Origin: Agrypnia vestita
Lineage: Eukaryota > Arthropoda > Insecta > Trichoptera > Phryganeidae
Reading direction: 5' to 3'
NCBI GenBank assembly: GCA_016648135.1
Contig: JADDOH010023084.1
Span: forward strand, 62,001-126,000
DNA length: 64,000 nucleotides
Below the pieces are notes generated by a model. It was not told the DNA's origin. It searched no databases and saw nothing but the letters and a program-made list of their open reading frames with translations. Position numbers and translations under genes: made by a program. Of the stretch, positions 35,801 through 45,368 are shown in pieces; position 1 is the stretch's first letter, and the number at the start of each line of letters is the position of its first letter.

Positions 35801-36722
35801 TTACATTCATAAAAGATTTAACATTCATAAAAGCCAAGTGTGGTAAGGGTACTTTTACTTGGTACTTTTGGTACATTTACTTTTAGTTTGGTTGCTACTT
35901 TTATTTACTATTATTTAACTATTTTTTTTTTTCAACGAATTTATTCAAAATTATACTTGAGCAGCATGTTCATTAGTGTTTGTAGGACTTTGTTGAAAAT
36001 TTTTTCTTCATTCATTCTCCAATTTTAATATTTTGTTATTATATAAATAAAGACAAATTAAATATACATATATCCATTCTTCCCTTTCCACCTCTGATCA
36101 CCATCCTTTTATTTTGTGATTCTCTCTGTTATTGTGTAGCGATTCACATAATTTGTTAAATCTGTGGAAACTTGTATTTGAAATCTGATGGATCTTGTCT
36201 TATTTGATATTATTTTTATGATATATAATGTTACTGATAGTTTTCCATACATAAATAAATGTATATAAAATGAGTGCATATTCTTTTTCTAATAACTAAC
36301 TCATTCATTCTTGTAGGAGGACTAGGAGGTGGCGGAGGCGGCGGTGGGGGTGTTTCCTCTGGTCCCCAATTAGGTTTGAAAATTATTTTTTAATCTAAGA
36401 ATTAACCAATTCAATAAATAATTGTAATACAATTAATTAATTACCGCCGCTGTTCCTGCCTGGCCCTCCAAAGGGGGGAGCCACAATGTCACACCTTTCT
36501 AGGTGTGAAAACTATTTTGTAAATCTAAATTGAATTTCAACACTTATTTTTCTAGTATCAGTTTCTTTGTTCAACATTAAGTTATTATTTTCGAAGACAA
36601 TTCTTTTAAATGCTAGCAGAGTGAAATGATGTGTACATATTTTTGTAGATAAATTAAAGCATTTTTATTAGATAATTTATTGATTGATCTTTACAGGATA
36701 TGGTGGACTGAACTGGAAATAA
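29791..36722 (+). CDS. gene B: secreted glycine-rich microexon cassette protein (349 aa, 16 coding exons)
   Basis: Exons: 29791-29857, 30271-30303, 30475-30570, 31064-31132, 32357-32425, 32900-32980, 33114-33182, 33317-33385, 33520-33588, 33712-33780, 34232-34300, 34515-34583, 35009-35077, 35544-35612, 36317-36373, 36697-36722. All GT-AG, all junctions phase 1; the total is 1050 nt including TAA. The start MAGKAVWGTLFLFVTLFGW is a signal peptide with cleavage likely after NLA. Exon 2 gives WIPRQHHGGQ. Exon 3 gives a Gly run plus HQHAYADPCAITGHQGG. Exons 4-14 are GG-X-G9-SSFLRQH-[QEH]-GGG cassettes; exon 6 has an extra QNQH and exon 13 has TSF. Exon 15 is GGL-G9-VSSGPQLG and exon 16 is GYGGLNWK-stop. 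No enzymatic domain. I do not recognise the family; a secreted structural or peptide-precursor role is inference. Confidence 0.8.
30115..30200 (-). repeat. Penelope-type 3' tail fragment in gene B intron 1
   Basis: Minus-oriented tail with ATCAACATGTTTCAGAGCCA followed by ATGGTCCCTACATCGGGATA, matching the format of the other tails in the window. Confidence 0.45.
30356..30434 (+). mobile_element. SINE tail fragment inside gene B intron 2
   Basis: AGCACAAGCGTTTAGCTTAG through GATGTGACACGTATTCCGTG matches the 3' two-thirds of the 26798 SINE almost exactly, lying about 40 bp before the exon 3 acceptor. Confidence 0.8.
31064..35612 (+). repeat. gene B cassette array: eleven tandem exon-plus-intron units
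   Basis: Each unit is a 69-bp cassette exon (81 bp once) plus an intron that is itself homologous between units. Intron blocks include TTAATTAATTACA, CATTAGAAGA, GAATGGTTAAGTGAAAAAAT, GTGGATTTTACC, GGATCAAAGTTATGCTCCGA and GTTGCCCATTCA. Spacing is 203, 203 and 192 bp for the four most similar units (33114, 33317, 33520, 33712) and longer elsewhere. Growth by unequal crossing-over of exon-intron units is the simplest explanation; phase 1-1 exons keep the frame. Confidence 0.85.
31690..32320 (-). pseudogene. Jockey-type LINE fragment inside gene B intron 4
   Basis: Minus-strand pieces read RGKIILYADDLGIFYENNND, then DIDILIEWTKRNILTLNAQT, then ENTKYLELNIDRHLKWTFQI, then VKILMYQAYVKIRIGYLIPF: catalytic ADD and downstream RT/thumb. 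Interrupted by stops. Explains the unusually long intron between exons 4 and 5. Confidence 0.8.
35728..35765 (+). repeat. short LINE 3'-end scrap in gene B intron 14
   Basis: AGAGTTTGGCGTTCTATCCT followed by CTCTGC matches the 3' ends of LINE copies at about 40290 and 60235. Confidence 0.5.
36070..36316 (+). repeat. intron segment duplicated in gene C (61028-61268)
   Basis: CCACCTCTGATCACCATCCT, then TTTATTTTGTGA, then CTGTGGAAACTTGTATTTGA up to the TTCATTCTTGTAG acceptor are nearly identical in the two genes. So the 3' parts of B and C share recent ancestry or conversion across introns too. Confidence 0.75.
36440..36505 (+). pseudogene. relic exon in gene B intron 15 (partner at 61560-61630)
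   Basis: CCTGCCTGGCCCTCCAAAGG ... TTTCTAGGTGTGAAAACTAT aligns with the gene C segment CCTGCCTGGTCCTCCAGGGC ... CTCACAAGGTGTGAAAACTA. The AG acceptor is lost in gene B. Probably a cassette exon that died after duplication. Confidence 0.35.
36697..36722 (+). CDS. gene B terminal exon (GYGGLNWK-stop)
   Basis: Acceptor TGATCTTTACAG; G|GA TAT GGT ... AAA TAA. Aligns with gene C exon 62092-62123 (GIRGLGWRFF-stop), which supports it as a real end. Confidence 0.65.
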
Positions 36723-37438
36723 GTGGACTAGGTGAACCAAGTTAGTAAGTTTTTATTTATTTACTAGTTTACCTAACCTAACTTACTTTCAATAAAGATT
36801 CCATTAAAAGCTAGTTATAAATAATGGGAGGACCGGCCGCATCCCGAGTTTGTCTCGTGGAATCTGATATTTGAAATATAATTGCAACTTTTCTTTTTCT
36901 ATGATTCAACTTCATTAAATTTAAGATATATATATTATAGATGTCTCATAGATGCTATTTTTTGTATCGAAAAGTAGGTATGGAAATCTTTTTGAATGTT
37001 CATAGAGCTTACGAAATATCGTACGGCTAGCTTAAAAGATCACTTTACACAATCAAACCAATTTCACCAATGACAGACTAATGCCTGTATCAAATTTTTG
37101 GAATTTGCATACATGTTTAACTTATACACCTTGTTTCATATGTGAGTTGTACTTTTACTGCCGCCACCTGTGCCACTACAAATTTGTAATTCCCATAAAT
37201 CAGTATAGATGTCGCCGTTGGTAGCTATATATATATTAATGCAACATCCTTTATATACGTTTAAATAATTAACATTATACTAGAATACGCAGGAAAATTA
37301 TTTAATTTTTTTTATTATGAGACATCTTTAATAAATAATAATAATAAATATCTTGACAAATTTTAACAAACTCAAAATTTTCTTCAAAGAATTTATTAAC
37401 AATAGCTCACGTGCTACGCTTATTGTTTGTGTGATGTT

Positions 37439-37482
37439 TGATTGATGTGACACGTATTCCGTGTTCGCATTTCTATTTAAAA
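37439..37482 (+). mobile_element. SINE tail fragment
   Basis: TTGATGTGACACGTATTCCG followed by TGTTCGCATTTCTATT, tail of the 26798 family. Confidence 0.75.
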
Positions 37483-37494
37483 AATATCTTTACT

Positions 37495-38100
37495 AATATT
37501 ATAAAGAGGTAAAGTTTGTAAGTTTTGTACCAATATTTTGAATAGACCTTTAGGATAGACACAGGCTATATATTATCCCGTTAAAATAAAAGGCTTTTCG
37601 TGGAGACCAATTTTGCAACGCAAGTCGACGAAAAAACGGTCGAGCGAATGCGTTTCTTACAAACGCTGTCTTAAAGGTTAAAGTTATATGAATTCTTTCT
37701 ATTGATATTTCTATTGAGATTTTTCTAGTGATATTTCTAGTGAGACAGGCACAGTCCAAACAAAATTTTATACTTAAAATTAAATAGAAATAAATAAATT
37801 AAGAAAAAGAAATGTAGAAATGTGAAATCCTATAAAAAATCCATAACACGCTAAGGTTTATTCTAAATTGATAAAATACGAATAAAATATATATTTGAAA
37901 TATTAATTAATAATAATAATTAATTGAGTTTCAACATAAAATATATTGAGAATATTTTATGTAGATAAAAATTGCTTTGCACTCAATATTGTTTAGACGA
38001 GAAGTTAAAACTATATTGATTTTTCACTTATACTCTTAATGGTCTCAAACTAAATTCCACACTGCGAAGCTGCGGGTACAGATAGTAAGTACTACACAAA
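37495..38100 (-). repeat. interspersed element ending in a GCGGGTACAG-type motif, copy 1
   Basis: Matches 57850-58375 over AGACC(T)TT...GGCTATATAT, TTAAAATAAAAGG(G)CTTTTC, AAAAAACGGTCGAGC and AATGCGTTTCTTAC, and the end AAATTCCACACTGCGAAGCT ... GCGGGTACAG. The reverse complement GTGCCCGC...CTTCG...CGCGTGGAATTC (clear in the second copy) is a common insect repeat terminus. Confidence 0.65.
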
Positions 38101-38458
38101 ATGGTATGCATTGTAGTTTACAATTACATTAAATATTTCAGGTTTGTATTCGATGGCCCCTACTTTACACGGGAACCCAAAAATTTGCACCATATAATAC
38201 ATTTTGTATTTATACTTTAATGAGTATCGATAGCATTTCCTATATTCGATAAATCATTAATAATTTTAAAAATAAACCACAACGAGAGATTATAAATTTA
38301 AACAGTCATTACTACATATACTAGGCATCATGTAAAATGGATCCGAATCATTAGGAGACGCGCGGTAAAAAGCTCAAAAAACCTTATAAAGAAGAATCAA
38401 AGTACCGTAAAAACATTATTTTATTTAACACTAAAGTGTATTTATTTATTCATTTCAG

Positions 38459-38546
38459 ATAGCCCAGATCTATGGTCCGGTTTGGACGAGAATCCGTAGC
38501 AGGTGAAAAGATATCTTATTTGTCAAAAAGTGGAATCATTAATAAA
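38459..38546 (+). CDS. candidate alternative terminal exon / 3' UTR exon of gene B
   Basis: Acceptor TTTATTTATTCATTTCAG. Phase-1 reading from gene B gives (D)SPDLWSGLDENP, then TAG at 38497-38499, then AATAAA at 38541-38546 with a second one following. If spliced from exon 15 at 36373 the protein gains this acidic tail in place of GYGGLNWK. If spliced after exon 16 (donor TAG|GTGAACC at about 36734) it is 3' UTR. Coding status is uncertain. Confidence 0.45.
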
Positions 38547-38689
38547 ATGTAATAAAAAAATACGCTCTTTCATTTCCAACACAACCAATTCCCGGCAGAA
38601 TCCACATTCTGATTCAACTCCATTCTTCAATCCGACTTCCCCGTACTTCCTTCACTCTACTTGGACACAAAGATAGAAAGATGATGGTC

Positions 38690-39130
38690 GCCTTCAAAGG
38701 CGCCAGACCAATGATATATTTTTAAAATTGATGAAACAAAATGGGTAGAATCGGCATACTGTAACATGCCCAAAGATATGCTGAAAACCGGCGCATGGAA
38801 TGTTGACTTTAACCGGCCCGTAGTGAGAAGCGACGAAATAAGGCACACTCGGCATGGAGCCCCTAATCCAAAATTTAGAAAAATCACAAATGAGGTGGCT
38901 TAGACGTGTGCTTAGATTACCAGAGGATCGAATACCAAGAAGAACCCTCTTGACAACCCCGGAAGGAAGACGACCGACAGATTTAGCTGGGAGAAACAAC
39001 AAAAATATGTGTGAAAACAGAATGGGTTGACTCACACGGAAGCAGCGCAACACAGGGGAATATGGAAGCACCTTTTCGAGTCTTTGGGCCTCCGACCCTA
39101 GTAAGACAAGAGAATGAATATGGTGATGAT
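38690..39130 (+). pseudogene. LINE C-terminal fragment
   Basis: Plus-strand PLIQNLEKSQMRWLRRVLRL, then PEDRIPRRTLLTTPEGRRPT, with stops further on (LTRKQRNTGEYGSTFSSLWA, SDPSKTRE). Typical post-RT domain of insect LINEs (W.GHV.R...DRIP.R.L...P.G.R..GRP). Decayed. Confidence 0.65.
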
Positions 39131-39139
39131 AATTAATGT

Positions 39140-40085
39140 ATTTTCGGCGACATTTAGGTTCGAGCGATAAATAGCGACTTCTGTATGACTCATTGAAGCT
39201 TATTCGCTAAAACTGTACCGGTTGGTTGGAGAAAATGTGTTAAAGTGTAGCCGTATAATCGTATAGCCATCCTGTCTACTACAGACATGGAGAAACCTTC
39301 ATAGTCAATCAGAAACGAGTCCCCATATTATTATAATTATATTTTGTAACTTGCATGAGATACAGTAAACCTTGGATAAGGTTATACTGGAATATCATTT
39401 ATTCTGGAGCATTATATTATTTAATATTTTTATTATTGAAATAAAATAAAAACTAATAAAATTCATTGAAAAAAATTTAATGGCGGCTAGCCTGTGAGTG
39501 ATGAGAGAGAAGAGGAGGATTATTATATAGGATGACTTTCACTATCATTAATTACGGATAAGAGATATAAATAGAATTCAATGTTTACCGTAAACATACA
39601 TAATACATACAATCATCGATTTTCATAAAAAAACTCTCAGCTTTCTATTCTATGATTTGATTTAATTTGTCCAAAAATAAATTTAAAAACTTTATAACAT
39701 AAAACAAAAGCCCAATGGTTATAACTCTAAATTAATTGACGGCATGTTTAATAAAATATATAAAAAAAGATCTCGTACATTTATCCAACGCTGAATGATA
39801 ATGGGAAATAATGGAGAATTTTTTAATTTTTTAATAATCAAACTTTAAATTTAATAATTAAAATAATCCAAATAAAATACAGCCAGCATTCTATACGAAT
39901 AACAAATTTAAAAAATATACATGCACTTTAAATAACAAGGATAAGGATTTGAAAATGAGAAAACCGGGCGTTCATTAATTGAATTGTAAGGATTGTAACT
40001 ATTTTTACGTTCAAACTTCAAGAAATTTTGAAATTAGAGTCAATGAGCATTTGAGATGTCGTAACAATTATAATTATTCAGAATT
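39140..40085. other. intergenic, AT-rich, nothing recognised
   Basis: No coding, inverted repeat or known repeat could be supported. Confidence 0.4.
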
Positions 40086-40089
40086 TGAG

Positions 40090-40365
40090 AACTAACTAAA
40101 AGAATGTGATCATTTTTTCGATTTAAATACCGCTTAAGAAAAAGAGGGCGACCACGGAAGACGTGGCATGACCAGATTAACCAGATACTGGAAGATGGTC
40201 CTGTTAGAAGTCTGAACAACCGTCGAGCTTGCATGCGAAGATGTATGAATGTAGACGAAGCGAAAGTTGTATGTCAGGACAGAAGAGTATGGCGCTCTAT
40301 CCTCTCTGCCTACCCCCTCGGGGAAACGGCGTGATGGTAAGTAAGTAAGTAAGTAAGTAAGTTAA
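40090..40365 (+). pseudogene. LINE 3' end with (TAAG)n tail
   Basis: Plus-strand KRGRPRKTWHDQINQILEDG, then PVRSLNNRRACMRRCMNVDE, then AKVVCQDRRVW: the same family as 59670-60290. Then CTGCCTACCCCCTCGGGGAA and ACGGCGTGATG followed by (TAAG)n. 5'-truncated. Confidence 0.8.
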
Positions 40366-40559
40366 AAATTATACACACCAATACTAGGGTAGGGTAGAAA
40401 TATTAGAAATCAGGAAAAGTATTATTAAAAACTAAAATATTTAAAAAATTAAATAAACTTTATAAATAGCTCCCTCATAAACCCGTCTTCATTATAATTA
40501 CTTTGTAACTACTTAATTTTGTAACCACGCCCCTTCTAACCCCGTCCCACCATAACAAA

Positions 40560-40690
40560 CCTGTCAAACCTTTTTTCACGTCAATTTTAATACATACATT
40601 GTCCTGGATTAGGGGGCATCACTCCCGAAACATGTTGAATTTTTACAACAAAATTTGAGTGAGATTAAGACAACGTGTTATATATTTTAT
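40560..40690 (+). repeat. Penelope-type 3' tail
   Basis: GGATTAGGGGGCATCACTCC, then CGAAACATGTTGAATTTTTA, same format as the other tails. Confidence 0.5.
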
Positions 40691-41244
40691 TTATTTCATT
40701 ATTTCATTTTATGGTAGTTTAAAATGCTTCAAATTAATATAGCCAGGTGATTTCACATAATGTATTTGTCTAGGCACGTGCTCTAAGGCCTCAACTACTT
40801 TTTCCTGTTCTAACTTCAGTTTTGTATCAGAAACTCGATTGCTAGTTTTTATGTTTTTTTTTTAGTTTTATAAAATCTCACCCGAGTAAGTAGACGTGGA
40901 ATCTATCGCTCTCCGATGATTTTCTAGAGAAAACAAAAACATAATAAATAACCATTATGGTGTCTCATAGACAGTAGCAAGAACTTCGGAGAAGTCTTCT
41001 TCATTCAATAGAAAATATTCTTTACACTTTGGTTGAAAAGTCATGGAGATTTGTGTATGCATTTTATTTCAATATATTTTTCAATATTTCGAGATTTATT
41101 TTATGTATAACTTTGGACTATCACTATAGTATCTTACAAAGAATATTTAAAATTTATTCGCTTTAACTCAAATCAAATTATATAACAAAAACATTTTACT
41201 TGACTGGTATCGAAGCCAATGAATTCTCAATATTCGATATAAAT

Positions 41245-41790
41245 TATCGTACCCGGCGTTGCACAGGTTAAGGATCAAGTTGAAAATAAATTTGTGGGGA
41301 AAACAAACGTTTGATTCGAATTGGTTGTTTAGAATATGATTGGTTAGATTTGCATCGAAAATATATGAGGGGGAGGAGAAAAGTTAAAATGGGAGGGAGG
41401 AAATATTGCCTATGTTGCCGAATCCTAAAGAATAAGTTTCCAAATTTTGAGTCCGATCGGTCAAACGGTACAGATTTGCATAGAAATATATCAGGGGGAG
41501 GGGAAGGGGTATGAGAATAGGGGGGAAATATCACCTGTGTTACCCGCTGAGTCCTCCAGAAAAAGTTTCTAAATTTTGAGTCCGATCGGTCAAAAAGTAC
41601 AGATTTGCATCAAAAATTTGTCAGGGAGAGGGGAAGGGGTATGAGAATAGGAAGGAAATGTTGCCTATGTTATCTGCCGGGTCCCAAAGCATAAGTATGC
41701 AAAATTTGAATCGAATCAGACAAACGGTGTGGATTTTTATAGAGAAGAGACAGAAAGACAGACTGACATTGAGTTTTATAGGTATAGATA
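41245..41790 (+). repeat. ACCCGGCGTTGCAC element, copy 2
   Basis: Starts TACCCGGCGTTGCACAGGTT, has tandem units of about 120 bp and ends GACATTGAGTTTTATAGGTA; see 25058-25580. Confidence 0.75.
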
Positions 41791-41849
41791 TATCTTGATT
41801 GAAAAATTTGAACAAACGAAAAATTTTCTTCACAGAATTTATTAACAAC

Positions 41850-42200
41850 TAGCTGTCCTTACCCGGCGTTGCACGGGTTAAAGATTAAGTTTAAAATAAG
41901 TTTGTGAGGGTAAACAAAGGTTTGATTCGAGTGGTATAGATTTGCATCGAAAATATATAAGCGGAGGGGAAGGGTTAAAAGAATAGGGGGGAAATGTCGC
42001 GTATGTTACCCGCCGAGTCCTAACGAATAAGTTTCCAAATTTTGAGGTTCGGTCGGCCGAAAGGTACAGATTTACCTTTAAAATATATCAGGGGAGGGGA
42101 AGGATTAAAAGAATAAGGGGGAAATGTCGCGTATATTACCCGCCGAGTCCTTAAGAATAAGTTTTCAAATTTTGAGTCCGATCCGGTGTAAAAGGGTCGC
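41850..42200 (+). repeat. ACCCGGCGTTGCAC element, copy 3 (3'-truncated)
   Basis: Starts TAGCTGTCCTTACCCGGCGT and has two internal units; it ends in GAGTCCGATCCGGTGTAAAA without the GACATTGAG end. Confidence 0.7.
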
Positions 42201-42359
42201 GTATTCAAAAATGTTGAAAAACACTGTTCTAAATGGATAAAAACATATCAAGAGACGTTGGTGTTGGTTAAATTTAAATCAAATTATATTGTTAGGAATT
42301 TATTAACAAAGTTAAAAAAAAAATTCAATGAAACTTCTTCCAAAACAGTTTGTTTTTGT

Positions 42360-42500
42360 GGTGAAATCATAAATATAATTGATAACAATATATTATGTAG
42401 TTTGTTTTTACCACAAATTTTTTGAAAATACAAGGGGCTATTGGCCCCGAAACATGCTGGTATTTTAACAAATAAGTGGTTAAAACAAAGTATATTTTTA
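42360..42500 (+). repeat. Penelope-type 3' tail
   Basis: GGGGCTATTGGCCCCGAAAC, then ATGCTGGTATTTTAACAAAT, then AAGTGGTTAAAACAAAG. Same tail format as at 25790. Confidence 0.5.
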
Positions 42501-42764
42501 TTAATTAAATGTTATAGAGTATTCATTTAATTAAATTATATAAATACAATAGATTTTTCTGGGTTCCGTAATAAAAATTCTGCATCTTAGATTTTAATGT
42601 CCCATTGCAGGGTCATCATCAGGGCACGTCAGCTCTAATAGTGGACCCTGTAATGTTATCCGAAACGTCGGCCGGAGAGGTCAGATATACGTGGCAGAAT
42701 ATCCCAGAAAACTACCTACAGAAGATTCTGAACGGCCGTGAACATTTTTTAAGTGTGACGAAAT

Positions 42765-43000
42765 TTTTAATTATGTTACGCCATCACTTTTATTATTTCA
42801 CCATTGCCTTGAAAAGAATACACGTAATAAGCAATAAACTTTTTGCAATAAATATTTATCATCAAAAGTAGTTATTTGTTTAATAATAAATTTAGCTATT
42901 AGGGGAGCCAGAACAGCAGCAACACGACTACAGATATGAAAGAATACAATACATTTCCGCAGAATCACACGATTTTGTTCCAAGTTTAAAATAAAATATC
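42765..43000. repeat. interspersed repeat, copy 2 (partner at 24160-24420)
   Basis: Shares TTAGGGGAGCCA, the ACAGATAT block and the TTTTGCAATAA block with 24160-24420. It is preceded by the segment TTCTGAACGGCCGTGAA, also found at 14410 and 44200. Confidence 0.5.
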
Positions 43001-43264
43001 ATATAGGTATTTCTAAAATAACAAACACAGAGAGACTTAATTAAATTGCTGGGTAGAGATGTTTGATCAATAAGAATGATAAATCGATTAATAGGTTGAT
43101 GATGTAGATCAAATCAAATATTGATCAAGAAATATATAAAACTACGATTAGCATATTATATTCTTAATATTCGTCAATTTCAAATTAAATCTACCCATTT
43201 CTTCAATTAAATATACATGTTGTGCATTACGGTATAACCACTTGCTTATGAAAAAACTAAACAT

Positions 43265-43385
43265 CATTATAATTTATATAAATGAACTTTGTAAACACCA
43301 CTTATTTATTGATAAAATTCAACACGTTTCGAAGCCAATGGCTTCTTCGTCAGGATAACAAAAATAAAATTTAAAAATCGAAGTA
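43265..43385 (-). repeat. Penelope-type 3' tail (reverse)
   Basis: Reverse complement of the 25915-26085 unit: TTCAACACGTTTCGAAGCCA, then ATGGCTTCTTCGTCAGGATA. Confidence 0.6.
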
Positions 43386-44126
43386 TAGATCAAAATATTA
43401 AAAAGTTATATATGGAAAATGAAAAGGAAAATAATACCTACTTAACATGAAAATAAATTAAAAATGACTATTTGCAAAAAGGACCGATTATTTATAACAT
43501 TCAATTAACTATTTACACTCTTTCTTATTTCCAAAATTTCTAATTTATCAAATTGTGATTCTGTGTAATTTATATGTAAAATTGTAAAATTTGTTTATTT
43601 TATTTTATTAATTAGCACAAACTCGAGCATGACATGTCCATACATTTTGTGCTTGATGGTGTAACATAATGTCATCTAAATAATATCATATTATGTTACA
43701 TTATTATATTCCAAAGGTAGAGTCATTCAAAGAACATTGTTTTATCTATTGCATGAATGATCATATTGACAACTGCAATAAAATGTTATTTTTTTAATTT
43801 TGATTTGCCATCTGAAGACATGTCTATATTGCTTTGTGAATGAATAATATAATATTAAATTTTAAACAAAATAAAATACTTAGTTTTTAACCAATGTGTG
43901 GTTTCAAGGACCTACCTATTTAATTTGATTATAAATTTAATATAATGTCAAGCCACAAAGTGTTTTTTTACTATGAAAATTTAAGAATATACGTTCTAAT
44001 GAATGGGTCGCGGTAATGAAGAGAAGTGCCCGATTACAAAAATTTAAATGAAATTTTCTGCGTATTGAGGTGATGGGAATTGTTATTTTAATTTCGCAAA
44101 GAACATTTTGTACATCAAGGTAATCT

Positions 44127-44194
44127 TCTGTGTATAGTTTTATGGGATATTCTGCCGTGTACACGGCAGAATATTCCACAAAACTATACACAGA
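44127..44194. repeat. near-perfect palindrome, 34-bp arms, no loop
   Basis: Centred at 44160/44161: CTGTGTATAGTTTTATGGGA ... CTGCCGTGT|ACACGGCAG ... CAAAACTATACACAG. Only one or two arm mismatches. The sequence CAGAATATTCCACAAAACTA is related to 42695-42720, so the palindrome arose within a repeat. Confidence 0.85.
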
Positions 44195-44539
44195 GATTCT
44201 GAACGGCCGTGAAAATCTGAGAACATTTTTATCAAGGTAACCGTTTATAATTTCACAAAATATCATTAAATCAGCGATTACTCTTCTATAAGATAAGGGC
44301 AGTGGATAAAAGTGAAACAATCTGTATGGGTATGATTCAAATTGATCGCTGGTAAATTCTCTATAAACTAATATTCTAGTAGTTCTTTTTTGGATGGATA
44401 GAAGGAATTTAGCGTTTCAAAGAGCTCGAATAGGTGCCTGCCCGCCCTGGCCCTAGATATCACTGAGAACTGTGTTCATTTCACCAGATTAATCAGGTTG
44501 CGCGGTATTCCAAAGTCACTCATTGCATTGTACAATGAA

Positions 44540-44990
44540 TTTTATTTGCAACCTTTACGAAGAGGGTTTCTGCATTTAATTTTAAAGTTTTTTCTAGGAT
44601 CTGTTTCAGGAATAATATTTGGAATACCCGATTTGTCTGGCTTGGAACCACTTTGATAGTTGCCAATGATTTCCCCGGATACTGGATGCAATCGTTTGAG
44701 CGGCGAGTTGGACATAATTGAGTAGTCGGTATTCAACAACGAGAAATTAGGTACAGCACTCGAGTTGGACGCCCTTTTTGTATAGCGGGCACACAATTCC
44801 TAATCTCCACTCTTCGGGCATTTCTTATTGTTTCTTTACTTTTTCGATACGGCCCTGCAGGTGTTGAGTGAATTCTCCTCCTGCTACATTAAACGATTCA
44901 GCTGCCGGCTCGATTCGTACATTGAAGAGGCTTCGAGATTGTCCGTGTCGTGCTCCATCTCTGCTGAGTTTTTATTATTATTATTTTATT
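44540..44990 (-). pseudogene. LINE reverse transcriptase N-terminal fragment
   Basis: Minus strand: EFTQHLQGRIEKVK, stop, MPEEWRLGIVCPLYKKG, then a frame slip, then FSLLNTDYSIMSNSPLKRLH, then PVSGEIIGNYQSG. This is the block order W..G...PL.KKG, (P)ISLLN..YKI.S, RL.P...EIIG.YQ.GF of LINE RTs. Truncated and shifted. Confidence 0.75.
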
Positions 44991-45130
44991 ATTAGATTTA
45001 AGATTTTTTATGAGGACCAATTAAAATAATAAATATTATAAAATCTTTATTTTTCTTCATTTCACAGTGTACTTTTAATCTTTTAAATGTACAACTTTTT
45101 ATTTAAGTTTCGCGAGATATTTTCATTAAT

Positions 45131-45298
45131 TGGTTACAGGTACAACTGCTTCCCCCACACGGAGGACATTCGCATTATCGATTATAATAACGGATCGTGG
45201 TTGTGAAACATTCGTCATACGTCTTTCGAGATCAGGGTATAAATATCCTGCTCGGAAAATAAATTCACGCAGTTCGGCGGTGCTGAAAATCAATCAAC
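45131..45298 (+). promoter_or_regulatory. gene C proximal promoter and 5' UTR, conserved with gene B
   Basis: TATAAATA at 45238-45245, AGTTCGG at 45271, spacing 33 as in gene B. Upstream shared blocks are TGGTTACAGGTACA, GGAGGACATTCGCA, TTGTGAAACATTCGT and GTCTTTCGAGATCAGGG. 5' UTR about 28 nt, ending CAATCAAC before the ATG. Confidence 0.75.
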
Positions 45299-45368
45299 AT
45301 GGCTCATAAAGTGTGGGAAACGTTATTTTTCTTCGTCACTCTATTCGGTTGGATTCTGGCCTTTCACG
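45299..45368 (+). CDS. gene C exon 1: signal peptide
   Basis: 70 nt to donor CACG|GTATTT. Likely cleavage after ILA. Paralogous to gene B exon 1. Confidence 0.82.

Noticed and set aside
42611..42649. Possible 39-bp phase 1-1 exon after CCCATTGCAG
   Set aside because: It lies between genes B and C, the peptide is not cassette-like, and the surrounding sequence (CCGAAACGTCGGCCGG, TTCTGAACGGCCGTGAA) is repeat-derived.
43937..44320. 127-aa minus-strand frame
   Set aside because: It runs through the 44127-44194 palindrome and repeat sequence; no recognisable domain.
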